A DNA stretch of 64,000 nt from Nymphaea colorata (lineage: Eukaryota > Streptophyta > Magnoliopsida > Nymphaeales > Nymphaeaceae). Positions within the stretch are counted from its first letter, which is position 1, and each line of letters begins with the position of its first letter. Where the stretch lies: NCBI RefSeq assembly GCF_008831285.2, contig NC_045140.1:20644370-20708369 (forward strand), given 5' to 3'. The notes below the pieces were generated by a model. The model made no database searches. It saw only the letters and a list, made by a program, of their open reading frames with translations, and was not told the DNA's origin. The translations under genes were made by a program, and so were the position numbers. This document shows, in pieces, positions 26,501 through 39,000 of this stretch.

Positions 26501-26576
26501 AGGTGAAGGGCAGTGTACTGGATTTGGAGAGATGCGGCCATGGTGGCTTCGAAGATTCAAGCGTTTCTATTCATGA
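17570..26576 (+). CDS. Leishmanolysin-like zinc metallopeptidase (M8 family), 17 exons, about 843 aa
   Basis: Secreted or endomembrane M8 metallopeptidase. Exons: 17570-17653 (tentative), 18634-18984, 19084-19224, 20406-20538, 21063-21176, 21298-21371, 21447-21521, 22404-22496, 22655-22715, 22820-23152, 24187-24313, 24400-24499, 24717-24786, 24899-25051, 25293-25388, 25567-25883, 26367-26576 (TGA). Phases agree at every junction and introns 2-16 are GT-AG. Seen: hydrophobic N-terminus; HEVMH (298-302), the HExxH zinc site, split by intron 6; third zinc His in GSHWEKR (His378); Met-turn NEIMTG (Met389); three EGF-like cysteine clusters (608-634, 639-666, 671-699); then a cysteine-rich tail. 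The order and spacing match the single plant homologue family (Arabidopsis At5g42620 type). Exon 2 has no in-frame ATG, so translation must begin upstream. ATG 17570 fits in phase but needs a GC donor (AAG|GCAAGA at 17654) and leaves Lys inside the signal segment. Substrates are unknown. Confidence 0.93.
19495..19522. repeat. (AC)n(AT)n compound microsatellite in intron 3 of the M8 gene
   Basis: Alternating AC then AT dinucleotides, followed at once by TATGT-like words that lead into the inverted-repeat element starting at 19551. Confidence 0.9.
19551..19952. mobile_element. Non-autonomous inverted-repeat element, 402 bp, inside intron 3 of the M8 gene
   Basis: The left end ATCTATGTCACATA (19551-19564) and the right end TATGTGACATAGAT (19939-19952) are perfect 14-bp inverted repeats. 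Inside both ends lie imperfectly inverted GGTACGG-type words (for example near 19585-19610 and 19800-19850). No coding capacity. The termini share the core CTATGTCACAT with the elements at 58510 and 59001. No obvious target-site duplication. Family unassigned. Confidence 0.65.
25171..25212. repeat. Two 21-bp direct repeats in intron 14 of the M8 gene
   Basis: CTAATTCTTGTGATTAGACC is followed directly by a near-identical copy starting at 25192. It is intronic, so it should not alter the protein. Confidence 0.8.
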
Positions 26577-29500
26577 CAACTGCCCGGAGCCTCTGTTTTA
26601 CTCTACACCTTTTAGGTGTCTGTAAATTATATCTGTAGGTTTACATTTTGTTCGTAGGCATAGTCGCACTCTGTTAATACAGCAGTGCTCATTCCAAACA
26701 GTCCCTCAAAAGTGAGAGGATTGCTTGTTGTCTAATTTAATTTGGGCTTTTTAAGAACAGTCCAAATTGCGGAAGAGCTTTATCAGGAATTAGTGTGCTT
26801 CCTGGGCCTATTAAGGAGCAGGCTGGGGACTAGTACCTACTTGCCCAATACCGAGCTTGAAAGGTTTCATGTATGAATTTGTAATTGAAGCAAATGAAAT
26901 TTCTTCATTATGACAAACGATGCCCTTTCTTCACTGTTGATCTGTCATGGATTGGCCAAGAAAAACCGTTTTCACCGCCGGCCTGTTTTGATGATGGCAC
27001 TTTGCAATCAATAAAGTAGAAAATTATAGATGACAAATTTGGAATGGTTAGGCACGAATCGTGAATGTTGGTGCAAAAATATTTTGTACATGCAACTGAG
27101 AGTTTCGGTTAATTAATGTTTTCTTGTTAGCTGATCTTCAGCAGTAAAGAGAGTAATATTTTCACTAGGACTAAGGAGGTGGTATTCCGGAAAACTGTTG
27201 AGAATAATGTTTGCATATAATGAATTCGGTTGTGGCATTTTCTTTTTGTCAAGCGTTCCGGCCCTCGTTATGTTAGTTGGTTCTCCGCCGGTGCAGTGTA
27301 TTGTATGTCAAAACCATAGGAACTCAGATTCTATGATCGTAGAAATGCATCTTCAATCCCATGCGGAAGGAACGGAAGGGAGAGCAAAGGAGGGAGTGCG
27401 TGACGAAACCCTGATCAATGGAATTACAGGTTGCAAGACGATCTACAGATCTACTAAAGCCGATGATAATGGTGATAACGCTGCGAGCATTGACGGCCGT
27501 TGACAAAATGTCGACCATGGGACCGAAAACCCAGCAGGAAACAGTATGCCAAAGGACCCCCTCGACGGTACCAGTCCTCACTAGTCCCAACGCCGTGTCA
27601 TTTGTGGCCCCTGTGCATGAGAAGATCAAGACTCAAACCAGTCCTGCTCCGAAGAAGAGGAAAAATTCGAAGAAAACGACGATGCAGATGAAGAGGACAA
27701 TGGAGAAGGCATTGTAGCGAATTCTGGAGCGGTCGAGAACGAGGAGAAGCACCCACTTCAGGCGTCGTAGAAGATGGGGTAAGATGGGATTCGGGAAGCG
27801 GCGGAGAGGAAACGACCATGCAAGGGTCGGAGAAAAACGAGGAGTTGGTGGGAGAAGGTAGCAATAGCGAAAGAACATCCAATCCAAAGGAGGAAAACAT
27901 TGTCGCCTCTGCGCAAGGGTAGCATGGGACAGTCGATGCACAAGGAGCCGAATAAGTCCAACAATGTATGGACGTAATCAGGTCGAGGAAGTGCTGCAGA
28001 ACGCACAGCGGCAAGGGGAACCCGCAGGAGGAGACGGTCTTGATCGCGCAGGTGGATCGTTTCCATGACGATACCGGAGACATGAATATCTGCCTCTGGA
28101 AGGTCTACAAGGCGGAAAGGTCCAGTCGAGCGACGACAGATTAAGCGCGGGGAATCGCAAAGGCCACCGGCTGGCCAGAGCAATTAGAGTAGCATAACGT
28201 GCACGGTACTTCGAAATAAGGGTGGTGAAGTTGAGGCCTACTGGGCATGCTCCTCCCTGTTGGTTATTGATAATAAAAGCTACGGTGAAAAGACATTATG
28301 GGAACAATATTTACAAGGCCGTGCGTGAAGGAGAAGTATGGTGACAGAGGTTAGTGTTGTACGTGATGATGTTATTGCCTTTATTTGTTGCTATATCAAT
28401 CTGCTGAATTTTTCTCTTAACGCGCGAAAGCCACCCCGATGCACCCGGAGAAGAATGAGGAGCCAGCAAAAGTGTTTTTTGTGCTGGTGATGCATTTGGT
28501 TGCAGAGAGTTGTTTGTGCTGCTCGCTTTGTTCAGTCGTAACAGGTTTTGATGGTTGGACATTGTGTCTGCTAATATTGTTTTTGCCCAGTTTGTTGATG
28601 TTACATGCTTAATATTTTACGGTTGGTACAGTTCAAGTTATTTTTAGTATAGGAAGCACATCGGGCACATTCGTTGTGTTCTTAGTTTTTCTTGAGTACG
28701 ATAAGATATGCCTTGGTGGGTAGAAACTTTAGACCTAGGAAGAGACTCTGCCACTCTACCAGTTGTTGCAGGCTCTGTATTGACTATTGTGACGTTAGAA
28801 TTTGGTGTATTACGAACTAGGGGGTGTTTCTGTTTGAATCAGATATAATGATAGGTTTTAGGATGATAGGAATCATCGTTCTTTTCTTCTTGCACCTTCT
28901 GTGTTCCATTAGTCTGTTGAGCCTGAGATGCAGAAATAAATTCTTGCATAGTCAACTTTCTCTTTTGGACCTTGTTCTTTTCCTGCGCTACTTCTGATTA
29001 CTTGCACTTAGAGTCTCTTGAACATCATGAAACTCCCACTTCAATTGGTTTTTGCAGATGGTTGAAGTTTGCCGGTTGTGCACGCATGGCTTCTGTTGTC
29101 CGTTTTACCATCTGAAACAATCGGTTTTCATTTTCTCTCTTTGCTTAGTGACAGAATACTTCAATTCTGTTCGTTGTCCTGTTTTTTCTTGTGAGTTTCC
29201 CCGCACTCCAGTTTGATGATAAAATTGAGTTAAAAATCCAAATATTTCTTTTGTCGATTAACACTTTTGTTGGATCAAACCCTTTGTGATTATGTTACTG
29301 GGGGTGTGACTGCTTCCCCACAGTATACCATTTTGTACAATATGCAGGAACTGTTGTTGGGTTGTGAAAATTGCATGTTCCTCATGGTTCTGCGTGACCT
29401 GTTTGCTGCTTGATGTTTGGGTCGCTGAAAATAGGAAAAAAAAACAACTTTACTAATGAGGCAACTCACTGGGTCCCAATTTGGCTCTCCAATCACCACG

Positions 29501-31887
29501 TTTCTTTCTCATCATAGCTGATCTCTCCTACCTTATTTTTGTCCTATTAGAATGTCGAGTGTCGGCATTGATGTTCTGCAGACCTGAACTGGAACAGAGT
29601 TTTACGCTCATTTGCAGCCTTTTCCAACACATCCAGTTTATTTATCAGAATTTTCTGGCTTACATAAGTTTACGCTTGGCCATTGGCAGGCATGTTTATG
29701 TGCTCTGTAGCAAGCAGTCCTTGGTTTTCCAAATTTATCTGCAGGGTCAAGATATCTTTCTTCCAAACTGGAGAATGTCGAGATGTTTCATTCACTGATC
29801 TGTATGGTGGAAGTTATTACCCTGCAGATTCAAAGCACACTCTGCAAGTTTGTTGTCTAGTTGGGTGCCTTCTGTAGAAAAGGTTTGTGATCGCGGAGTC
29901 TGATTTTATCTATTGAGAGTCTTCGTGCGCTGAGTTGGTTTTGTCGAACAAAAAGGCATCGGTATGGGGATATTTGTTGAACACAAAGGTATAAAGTTGA
30001 TGGCTTTCTTTATTATTCTGCAACGATGGTTGCTTTCTTAGTTTGGAGATTTATCAAATGGGAGGAACAGGTTTGCAGAGGGATTCGATGCCTTGCTTAT
30101 ATCTGGTTCCCTTAATGGTTTGACTCTCATATCTAAAGAGCTCTTCTTTATCTAACCATATTCACAATGTGATGCATGTGCTCAGATATGATTAATCAGG
30201 TAGTCCACGCTTTGTTTTTGTTGGGACGTGGTTTATTTGAGCTCAGTACATTAAATCTTGCATTACTTTCTTTCCACTTCGAGATTAGCCAATAATTCTC
30301 TCAATTTCTAACTTCCCTTTCAATTCAGATGTTCTCTTTGTGCATCTTTATGATTGAATTATAACTACTCTTAGGGCTACCAAACATATTGCTTTGACAA
30401 TCACTAGTAAATCACCTAAGGTGGACCTGTTGTTGTTTGTCGTTGCTTATGGTTATTGGGAGTTACATTTTATGTTTTTGCCAATCAGCTACTCATCTAC
30501 TTAAAAACATGGTTGATATTACATATTGAACTCTTGTACTCTTGGAGCTATTAGAATACTACAAATGTAACACCCCAGAAAATTTGTTAATATTATGCAT
30601 TTACTTGCGCTTGAACCCCGTGAGGCTTACACCTTTTCTGGTGAAAGGTCAATGCCTTGCTTCATCTCATCGCCTTTAACAACATCGATTCAGTCTACTG
30701 TAACATCAACGTTTGATGTTTTTCCAGTAGGCATTACTAAATCGCCTTTTTTATTCATTGTACACAGCAGACCGCTTTTACTCAATCAGGAATCCTTTGT
30801 ATCTGATTTTTTCAGGCTCTTAGCCTGCTCCCGACCAGTTGGGCCCAATAATTAGTTGGTCCATAGAATTGTAGCCATTTACTTGCAATTATATATATGA
30901 AATTGAGATTAACATATGAATTCTCGTTTAGAAACTTGCGTTTCAGCACATCCACTACATTGCGTCATTCTTAAATGTTATCCCAATCCTGCGACAGCAA
31001 AACAGGGTCAAAGGGCTTTCTGATTTTGAAGTTTTCTGAAAGAAAATAAGTGTAGTTGTGATCTCGAGGACGCTCAACACACAGGTCCTGTGATCCTCGT
31101 GAACAACGACCAATAGCTGCCTTCATTTCCCGTGCACATTGGTTGTTTGTCCTACCTGTGACCAAAGCATTCACTCATGTTTGAATGGTGTTCTTGGACG
31201 TCAGAGGAACGCCATGCCATGGAAGTACAAGCTTCCTTTTTCCTGGAAAGCGGATGCTTATCTTCCACAAACATTGCTTTCCATTTCAACTGTTAGTCCT
31301 ACCACGCAAGGACGAAATACTTGGCTAAATCTAGCTCCTCCATGAATATATCAAGATTCAATAATATCTCTACTAGTCTACCTCTATTGACCCAGTGACC
31401 CATGACTAAGGCCAGGGGTGGTGTTGGATCTAATATAATTATTACAGCCAACTTGTTGAGTCCGAAGGATTGGATGCAGCATTTGCTTCATTAAATCTTG
31501 CATGAGCCTGCAAATCTGTATTGGTTAACATTTAAAATGATGACAAGTTCAAGCCTGTTGTTGGTCAGGTTTCCTTCTAACTGAAGCAGTTTAAGGCCCA
31601 GCTGGGACTGGTTAAGGAGGTGTGATCCCTTCCCTCATACTCTTTGTTAAAAGAGCTGTACCCATCCTAACTAATTTGCATCTAAATCATACCAAAACCG
31701 GTTGTATTTCTGAAATTTCCAGCTTCCCAAGCAACAATTGCAGCAGCTAATATTATCATTAATGGACAACAAAACTTTCCATGAGATTCCTGAGAACAGA
31801 AGCAACCGCTTGCAGTAAAATTTCATAAATATATCACAGCTCTCACATGAGAGGTGATTATAGCAAACACACAGATTCGCAGGGGGA
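26577..31887. other. Gene-free region, about 5.3 kb
   Basis: The first 300-400 bp are the 3' UTR of the M8 gene; an AATAAA lies at 27010-27015. From 27.2 to 28.2 kb the DNA is GC-richer, with overlapping open frames on both strands (up to 161 codons) that match nothing I recognise. From 28.6 to 31.8 kb the DNA is T-rich with no supported gene. The last few hundred bases before 31888 carry the thaumatin-like gene's 3' UTR on the minus strand. Confidence 0.55.
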
Positions 31888-32718
31888 CTATACGCCCTGA
31901 GGGCAGAAGGTGATGGCATAGTCTGCACCACTACATGTGCATGTGCTCGACGCGTCGTCGTAGGCATAACTGTAAGCCCGGGGGCAAGCATTCTTGAACA
32001 AGGCCGAATACTGAGTCGGGGGGCACGTCGCCGGGGTCGAGTGATCACCGGTGCAGCAGTACTCCGGCGTGTTAAAGGCGAAGCATGCACTCTTGCAAGC
32101 CACGACCTCACCATTTTCCAGAATCTGCAGCTCTGCAGGGCAAGTCTCGCGCAGGTCTGCCAAACAGCCTGCGTATTGGCAGTCACCGGATCCTCCAATG
32201 GCTTGCACACCCATCCCAATGTTGTAACCATCCACCAGACTCACATCATAGAAGTCCTTCGGGCTGCCGATGGTGAACTCCGCCAATGTGACTGGTGGCG
32301 CTCCGCCGCTGCCGGCACAAGCCAGGCGGCCACAATCACCAGTAGTGCAATTTCCGTTCCCAGATGCATCAAACGTGCAGCCAGTCCGTGCCCAGAAGCG
32401 GCCGGACCAGCCCGGGGACGCTGTCAGTGCAACCGACTCCCCAGAAGGTAAGACAAATCCACCACCGCCGAGTATGTCAGCTCCATTGGCGGCTAGACTT
32501 CCCGGCCAAACGGTATACGGGCACTTGTTCGACAGCGTAAACACCGTTGCAGAGGCAGTTCTGCCTGATAACATAACAAAGAAACAACTATGAGGCTAAA
32601 CATGAACTAGTGAAATAAGAGAACCAAAACAGAGAAAAAAAAACTACCAACCCTATGTCATACCTAAAGAAGAAATGACAAGCAGCACCAACATGACGGA
32701 TTGAGGGAGAGTCTCCAT
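31888..32718 (-). CDS. Thaumatin-like protein (PR-5 family), 2 exons, 243 aa
   Basis: Secreted thaumatin-fold protein of the PR-5/osmotin type. Exon 1 is 32664-32718 and exon 2 is 31888-32564, with a 99-bp GT-AG intron inside codon 19, the usual place just after the signal peptide. Start METLPQSVML leads a hydrophobic signal, with likely cleavage near TASA|TVF (residue 24). Seen: the family signature GNGNCTTGDC, the WARTGC segment, and residues of the acidic REDDD cleft (Arg in GRFWART, Glu in LAEF, Asp in KDFYD, VDGYN and LADLRE). All 16 conserved cysteines are present, plus a seventeenth in STCTC (Cys227), where many relatives have Phe. The tail ends FCPQGV with no vacuolar extension, which suggests an apoplastic form. 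Many family members act in defence, some with glucan-binding or antifungal activity; this copy's activity is inferred only. Confidence 0.96.
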
Positions 32719-32780
32719 TGCAGCTCTCTCTTTTGGCACAGAGGGAGGGCGGTGGAAGAGTCTGGTTGTCAAATGATGCA

Positions 32781-32786
32781 TTTATA
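32781..32786 (-). promoter_or_regulatory. TATA box of the thaumatin-like gene
   Basis: Reads TATAAA on the minus strand within CATATAAATG, about 63 bp upstream of the start codon. That predicts a leader of roughly 30-35 nt, typical for short-leader PR genes. Confidence 0.7.
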
Positions 32787-33347
32787 TGACGTTTAGCAGT
32801 AAATTCTGAGCATTATCTGGCAATATGTCCATCTAGCTACTATAATTAAAATCACATTAATTTACCAGTAAAAGATTCACTGCTGAATTCTGATTCTTTT
32901 TCCTTGAGTCCATTTGCCAAAACTGCAAAACGTGCCCCGTAAATCCATCTCTCATTACCTTATCTCATATAACTCCTGGTAACTGACTTCTTGATGAGAA
33001 CCCAATTGAAATCTGGCTATGAAGTTCCTTTTTTTCCCCCTTGGAATTTGAAAGAAAATTACACTCTTTCTCCCACATCTTACCTACTCTATCTTTCTCT
33101 CTACCCGTGAAATTGTAGGTGTAGTGGTTTATTGAGATGGGGAGTTTCTAAAGCATATCAGATTCAGCAGACCTGGATTTGATCCAAGCCCAGTTACAGG
33201 GATAGATAAACTTGCAACGGATGCAGCTTGTTGATTATTATAATCGTTATCAGTTTGATTCTGAAAATTTAACTCTATGCAATTGCATTTTCACTCAGAC
33301 TAGTTGGTCGAGACCAGAGGGCATCAAAGCGACTGCTTAAAAGGAAA

Positions 33348-33424
33348 CATCTGTCATCTTTCATTATAATGTTGGTCATCTGTCATCTTTTATAGAGCAT
33401 ATAATGTTGGTCATCTGTCATCTT
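33348..33424. repeat. Three spaced copies of CATCTGTCATCTT
   Basis: Copies at 33348-33360, 33377-33389 and 33412-33424. The second and third are each preceded by ATAATGTTGGT, so the underlying unit is about 29-35 bp with an insertion in one copy. Confidence 0.8.
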
Positions 33425-34106
33425 TCATTATTTCTAAATTTATGCACACAAAACTATATTGGGTAATGAAACATCTATGTATCTTTCAAGAATTCAAACT
33501 TCAAAGTATATTTATGTAAAGGATTTAAGGCTCGCATAATCGCGTTAGGAGTGGAGGAATAAGAGGTGGACAAGAAATAGATGGGGTTAGTTGCTGGGCA
33601 GCTAAAGCATTAAGCCGGCGCCACAAGCTCTGCAGGCTCTCGTGTTTGAAAAGCACTGCGATAGCTTCATTTTAGCACATGCAAGAACGCTGAAGCAGTT
33701 TCTTGGCCACACGTGAGAGGGATATGTATAAAGCTCCTGTGGGCCGACTGCATGCACCAATCCCTCGCCTTTCTTAAATCCGTTCACGCCTCCCGGCCAG
33801 CATCCAGAAGCCGGCCCCCGCCATTTGTATGATTCCGTATGCCGGCCCCCAATGATCTTGGCATGAACCTCATAATTTAGAGAAGCCCATGATGTTTGGG
33901 TGTGCATCTACAGATCTAGTGGACCAACGACTAATCTAATTGCAGTGCCTGCAACTGCCCTCCCCGCAATTTTCATGATATGAGAGCTTTTAAGAAAGAA
34001 AACCCTTGACAATCCGTTGGAATTTGTTCCAAGGTAAGATATATAAAAGAGTGAGCGAATAGTGACTCTGGCTGTCTAGAGTTATCTAGCCCCCTCATGG
34101 ATAGAT

Positions 34107-34503
34107 AGTGTCACATATATTGTGATATTTTTGAAATATCCTGATATGAATGTCAAAAATAAGAAAAATGAAAAAACTGGGAAAAATCATGATATTTTGA
34201 AAAAAAGGGAAAAATATTTGTCGCCTTATCATCACACCTTCTCCCATTTTTTTGATATTTTTTAACATTGATATTATCATGGATTTAGATGTAAACTTAA
34301 ACTAAATTTACATTCCTCTTATCATTTTTATATAGTTTTATTTATGTTTTCCTATTAATTTCTCATTTATTTCATTTATACATATTTTTTTTTTAAATTT
34401 CCAAATTTTTCTCGAGATTTTCCAAAAAAAAAAAAAAACTTTGCTGTTAAAAACCTGAGGAAAATCCCGCCGTTAAAAATCCAAAAATGATATTTGTGAC
34501 ACT
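34107..34503. mobile_element. Non-autonomous inverted-repeat element, about 397 bp
   Basis: AGTGTCACATATAT (34107-34120) is matched by ATATTTGTGACACT (34490-34503), 13 of 14 positions inverted. The interior is AT-rich with GATATTTTGAAAAA words and no coding capacity. Its length and the GTCACAT core resemble the element at 19551, but the outermost bases differ, so the relationship is tentative. Confidence 0.5.
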
Positions 34504-34667
34504 GTTGGAAAGAAAAACAAGGATAAATAGGAGAAATCTAATACTAGATTATAAATTCACCCATCTTCTTTTTCTCCTCATTTTTCTTTCAACTATCCAT
34601 CAAATAAATTAGATGACTCTAGTGAATGAAGTAGATGACTCTAGGTAGTCAGACTTACCATTGGTGT

Positions 34668-34668
<1 letters not shown>

Positions 34669-34712
<44 letters not shown>
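34669..34712. repeat. (AT)n(GT)n compound microsatellite
   Basis: About 12 AT units followed by about 10 GT units. Confidence 0.95.
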
Positions 34713-35464
34713 ACTCCACATCAATTGGAAGTGTAATATTTTAATATGAAAAGCTAAAACAAGAACTCTTAGCAACTATAAGATGATACAAACCTGGAGT
34801 TGGGCACTTGGGAAAAAAGAGTGGGAAAAAAGAGTTATGCACTTGCAAAAATTCAAAAGACAATCTTAAGTTAGGTTTCTGATGCGATTATGTGATCTGC
34901 CTTGAAATCGTTTGATTTGCTTTGAAGTTTGCTACATCGAGAAATATATCCGTGAGACATATTTACTTAGGAGCGTCAGCGATTTCTTGTCAAGAATATG
35001 CCTCTCTTTTTCGCTCTATCATAGACAGAAAGATTGTTCGAAATTTCCAGGATTACTTGCACGAAACAATAGAGATGTGACACTGACGAGGACTATGGAA
35101 AGAAAACGACGATATCCCTCCCATATTCTGAGGATTCCGTATGGCTCGAAGAGAAATGTTTGCCAGGGTTTTTTTTTTTTTTAATTAAAAATGCATCCGA
35201 TATTTTGGACAAATCGACCTTGTTCATCATCTATGGCTTTCCGAAGTCTACTTACGTCCAGATGCTTGACCTACAACCCGTTGCTATGTTAAGCGAATTA
35301 CGAATCTCACAAATTGCTACGTGTAAGTGAGTTGATCTCTTAATTGCATTCAAAACCTGACGATGGTAAAGGTGAATAAAGTTGCTCAGCCCCATTCCCA
35401 ACATTCTGCACAGTTAGCTTTTACATGGCGCCCACTTGTGTTCAGATTAAAAAAGAACAAAGAT

Positions 35465-35490
35465 CTCTCTCTCTCTCTCTCTCTCTCTCT
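35465..35490. repeat. (TC)n microsatellite
   Basis: Uninterrupted TC run of 26 bp. Confidence 0.9.
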
Positions 35491-36055
35491 ATGTCCCGTT
35501 GTTTGCTTGTACATAAGAGGACTGTCGATCACTTTTCCCTCTCTGTAACACTATGCATACATAAGAGGAAAATGGATCACTTCCCTCAAGGGTTTGTGTA
35601 TCCGATGTTTCAAGCATGTTCTTTTATAAAACAAACCGCATGAGTGCATCAAGAATTTTCAGGCCTGCTATCTTTCTCCAGAGGTCGCTCTCGGCCTCCC
35701 ATGGCTAAAGGCGCGTCTAGTACAGCTTTCTGGTTACCTGGCTTCCTGCAACTTTTTTGCCATTTTTTTAAGAAAGAACAACAATATTTTACTTTTTTTT
35801 TTAACACAAGACAGATGAGTTCCTTCTGGCATCAGTAATCACAAATATGGACTTTCAACTTCGTTTTTCATCCACAATTGTTAACTTTCGTTTTTAATGG
35901 GAACAAAGAAACCAAAACAGAGTGCGAATCTGACCACTATTGATAGACTGGAAAACCTGAAAAATGAAGAGATGTAAAAGACAGAAAGCTCCTCTCTGCC
36001 ATTCATATGGTGATTGGAAAACTCCGCATGCGAGCTGCCCAACATACAGCCATAG

Positions 36056-39000
36056 TCATGACGTCCAGTTCTTGCCACCAAACAATGGGACAGGCCGGAT
36101 GTTGAAATATGTTGCCGACGTAAGGTAGCTACAGCTCAATACAACATAGAGTTTAAACCAAGGGGATAAACAGGTCAGGAATGTACATACGGTCGTCACA
36201 ATGATGACAAAAGCAAAGTTCACCAAGCACCTAGGCACAGAGAGATCAACTTCCACGGTTTGGTTCGGGAAATGTCCTTTTGAATGAAAGTCTGAAAGTA
36301 GGCTGTCCTTCTGCTGGAACAGATTGAGCAACCAATCAGCAGCTTCAGACTCTGATGTTGGGATTGCTTGCAGCGGGAAGTGGCGAACATGTATATGAAC
36401 TTCAGAAGGCTCCACACCGAAAACATTATCCATGAAGGACGGGCACCGATGCTTGTAACCGATAGTTACATCATAAACTGCAGCCATCCTCGAATTAGTA
36501 CACAGAGTTTACATTTAATACAAAGAAAAACTAACGTAATATTCAGGTGGTACACAGTGCAAGCAGTTTAGAGTTGTGTTATTTTACATTACTTGAAACA
36601 CAGTTGATAGGAGAGAGGACACAATTAGTCATTTAACTTAATTTAGATATACTAGATAAGGGGGATGCTGGAAAGTGGGCATATCTGAATTGGAGAGGCC
36701 GGAGGACATATGGGACTCGCGAGTTGTGATTCCTCAAACCGATCAAAGCACACAGTAACTGTTTATAGCCAAGCAAAAACATGAAAGGCTGGTAACCACC
36801 ATTATAAAATTGGCTTGGTAAGAAACAAGGCAATGGTTTAAACTTTAAAGCAGAGAGCATAGGGGAAAAAAAAAACTCTTTCTAAAGAAAATGCAGAATC
36901 TTTATTCCTTCATATACCCAAATTCCAACTGACAAAGGAACTGGAGCTGTGCACATTCATGCAAGAAATATAACCATCAGAATTTTAACAAATCTCATAG
37001 CTAAGCAATACGACTTTACACATTTAAGCAGCAGATCTAGAAGCATCAAGATCAGATTGCTAAGCTCTCAATCACTATCCTTTACATTCTCCCTTCTTCT
37101 AGATTTAGTATCTACTCCCTTCTTCTAGATCTAGTATCTAGAGCAGCAACTAACTAAAGATCTGAAAGAAAATACAGAAGCAAAATATATGACAGCAGCC
37201 TGAAGTGAAACAAGACATTGACAGCTGAAAGGTGGCAATGGCATTAATCTGCTAAGAACAAACAGCATATGAAAGAAAAATACATTCATCATAAGAAATA
37301 ATAAACATAAAGAAGCAACAAAGGGAAAATAAAATAGAAACTTTGTGCCACGAATAAAGATAATTATGCAAAACTGTTCCATGAGGAAAACAACAGTTCA
37401 AAGAAACGTAACCTTTGTCCAAGGAGTTCCTAAGAAGCTCTGTGCAGACTGAGAAACCCTTTGTTTTGGGAAGAAGCACATGTTTAAGTATAGGCAAACC
37501 ATTCTCCTTTGCATGCTGTTGGCTCCTTAAACATTTCTGCTCACTGGGAATGACAAAAAATTATAAAATGGAACCATACGAGCCGATGTAACTAAAACCA
37601 GTTCCCACAAAATAAATACCCTAACACAGAATCATGCAGCACACCTTCAAGAAATAACTAAGGAAAAGCCAATGATTCATGGGACTAAGTTTATTAAAAG
37701 AAGAGAGGAAGAAGGTCGACTTCATGATGCAAAGCTATATATTTACAGTGAACGTCTACAATCATAAATAGGCACCAGAAGAGAATCAAATAAGTGCAGA
37801 AGAAAAGTGTTGCGAATGTGGGTGTGTGGCTATCAGCATGAATGTGAGGGTCAAGTCCTTAAAGGTCTCGGTGTTTTCTGAATCCCAGATAAATGATAGC
37901 TTAAATGCATCAATGGCATTCAGAATTCGCCTGCATTTCTGATCAGCCAAGACAGGCCAGAAGTTCTGACAGAGAAACACTGCACTAGCATCACCTGAAG
38001 GGGCTACCTAAGCGAAGGATGAGTTTCTTTTCCTTCCTACAATTTTTTTTAATATTATGTTCTGATCCAATTTAACTTTTTCCGATGTTTCTGTTTACTT
38101 TTCTTTTCTACATATTTCAAAATTGGTGGTAGTAGCAAAGTTCAATTTTTCTTTCAGAATATGGGATTTGAGGCATACTCTGGAAGCACCTAAAATTTGA
38201 ACCGAGAAGAAAGGAAGTTTCCTGCTAAGTAAATTTTTTTTTTATTCAGAAGGAAAAATTACCAATTCATAGGCAAATTGCCTAAGTTTTCGAAAAATTG
38301 AAAAAAATATTGGCCACCACAGTATGAATATACAGACCACAAAGTAACAAGCATTAAGACACCTAGTTCCGATAAGCAGAATCACCTGTCATCAAAGGGC
38401 TGAATGTATAACCATGAAGGGCGGATATGTTAATGTCTTAACACTTTTGTGGGTAAATCAAATCAAACAGATCAAGGAGGAAACAAAGGTAATAAACTAT
38501 TTAAAACTTGAAAAACAAATTAGTTTAACCAAGCAACGACAAATAATAACAATTGAAAAATATACCACGGGCACTTTGCCCCATAATTAAGTAAATTTAC
38601 AGTTATATTGTAAATAAACAAAAGAGAAATGATAACAAAAAGTTAGAACAGGAAAAAGACTAAGAAACTACAAACAAGGCTGTCACTTCATAATTATTGC
38701 ATCAACATATGTAGCAAAGACCAGAAATATCAAAGTAGAAAAGCAACATTTAACAACAAAAAGATACAAGTCGTAAAGTGATTTATAAAGCCACATGTTA
38801 AGGTCATCATCAGAAAACCAATGGAACCAGATTAGAAGTGTCATCATTCAGTTGAGATGCATTTATAATGATCAAAAGCGTGACTTGAAGATCAATATTG
38901 AAGCTTATATTGATAGATATTACCTGAAAAATACAAATATCTCGGTCCAATAAAGCATATCTAATGCATTAGATATTGCAGCAAAAACAGTTCAAACAAG

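Larger units (their letters stand above)
32787..36055. other. Gene-free region between the thaumatin-like and LPAT genes
   Basis: No supported gene. It holds the thaumatin-like gene's upstream region, a short tandem repeat near 33350, an inverted-repeat element at 34107-34503, microsatellites at 34669 and 35465, and the LPAT 3' UTR close to 36055. Confidence 0.55.

Noticed and set aside
31671..32231. 186-codon minus-strand frame overlapping the thaumatin-like gene
   Set aside because: Alternate frame of the thaumatin-like exon; the true frame has the signature and all conserved cysteines.
33121..33205. Possible Pol III (SINE-like) A and B boxes
   Set aside because: The match to both boxes is weak and no 3' tail or target duplication is visible.
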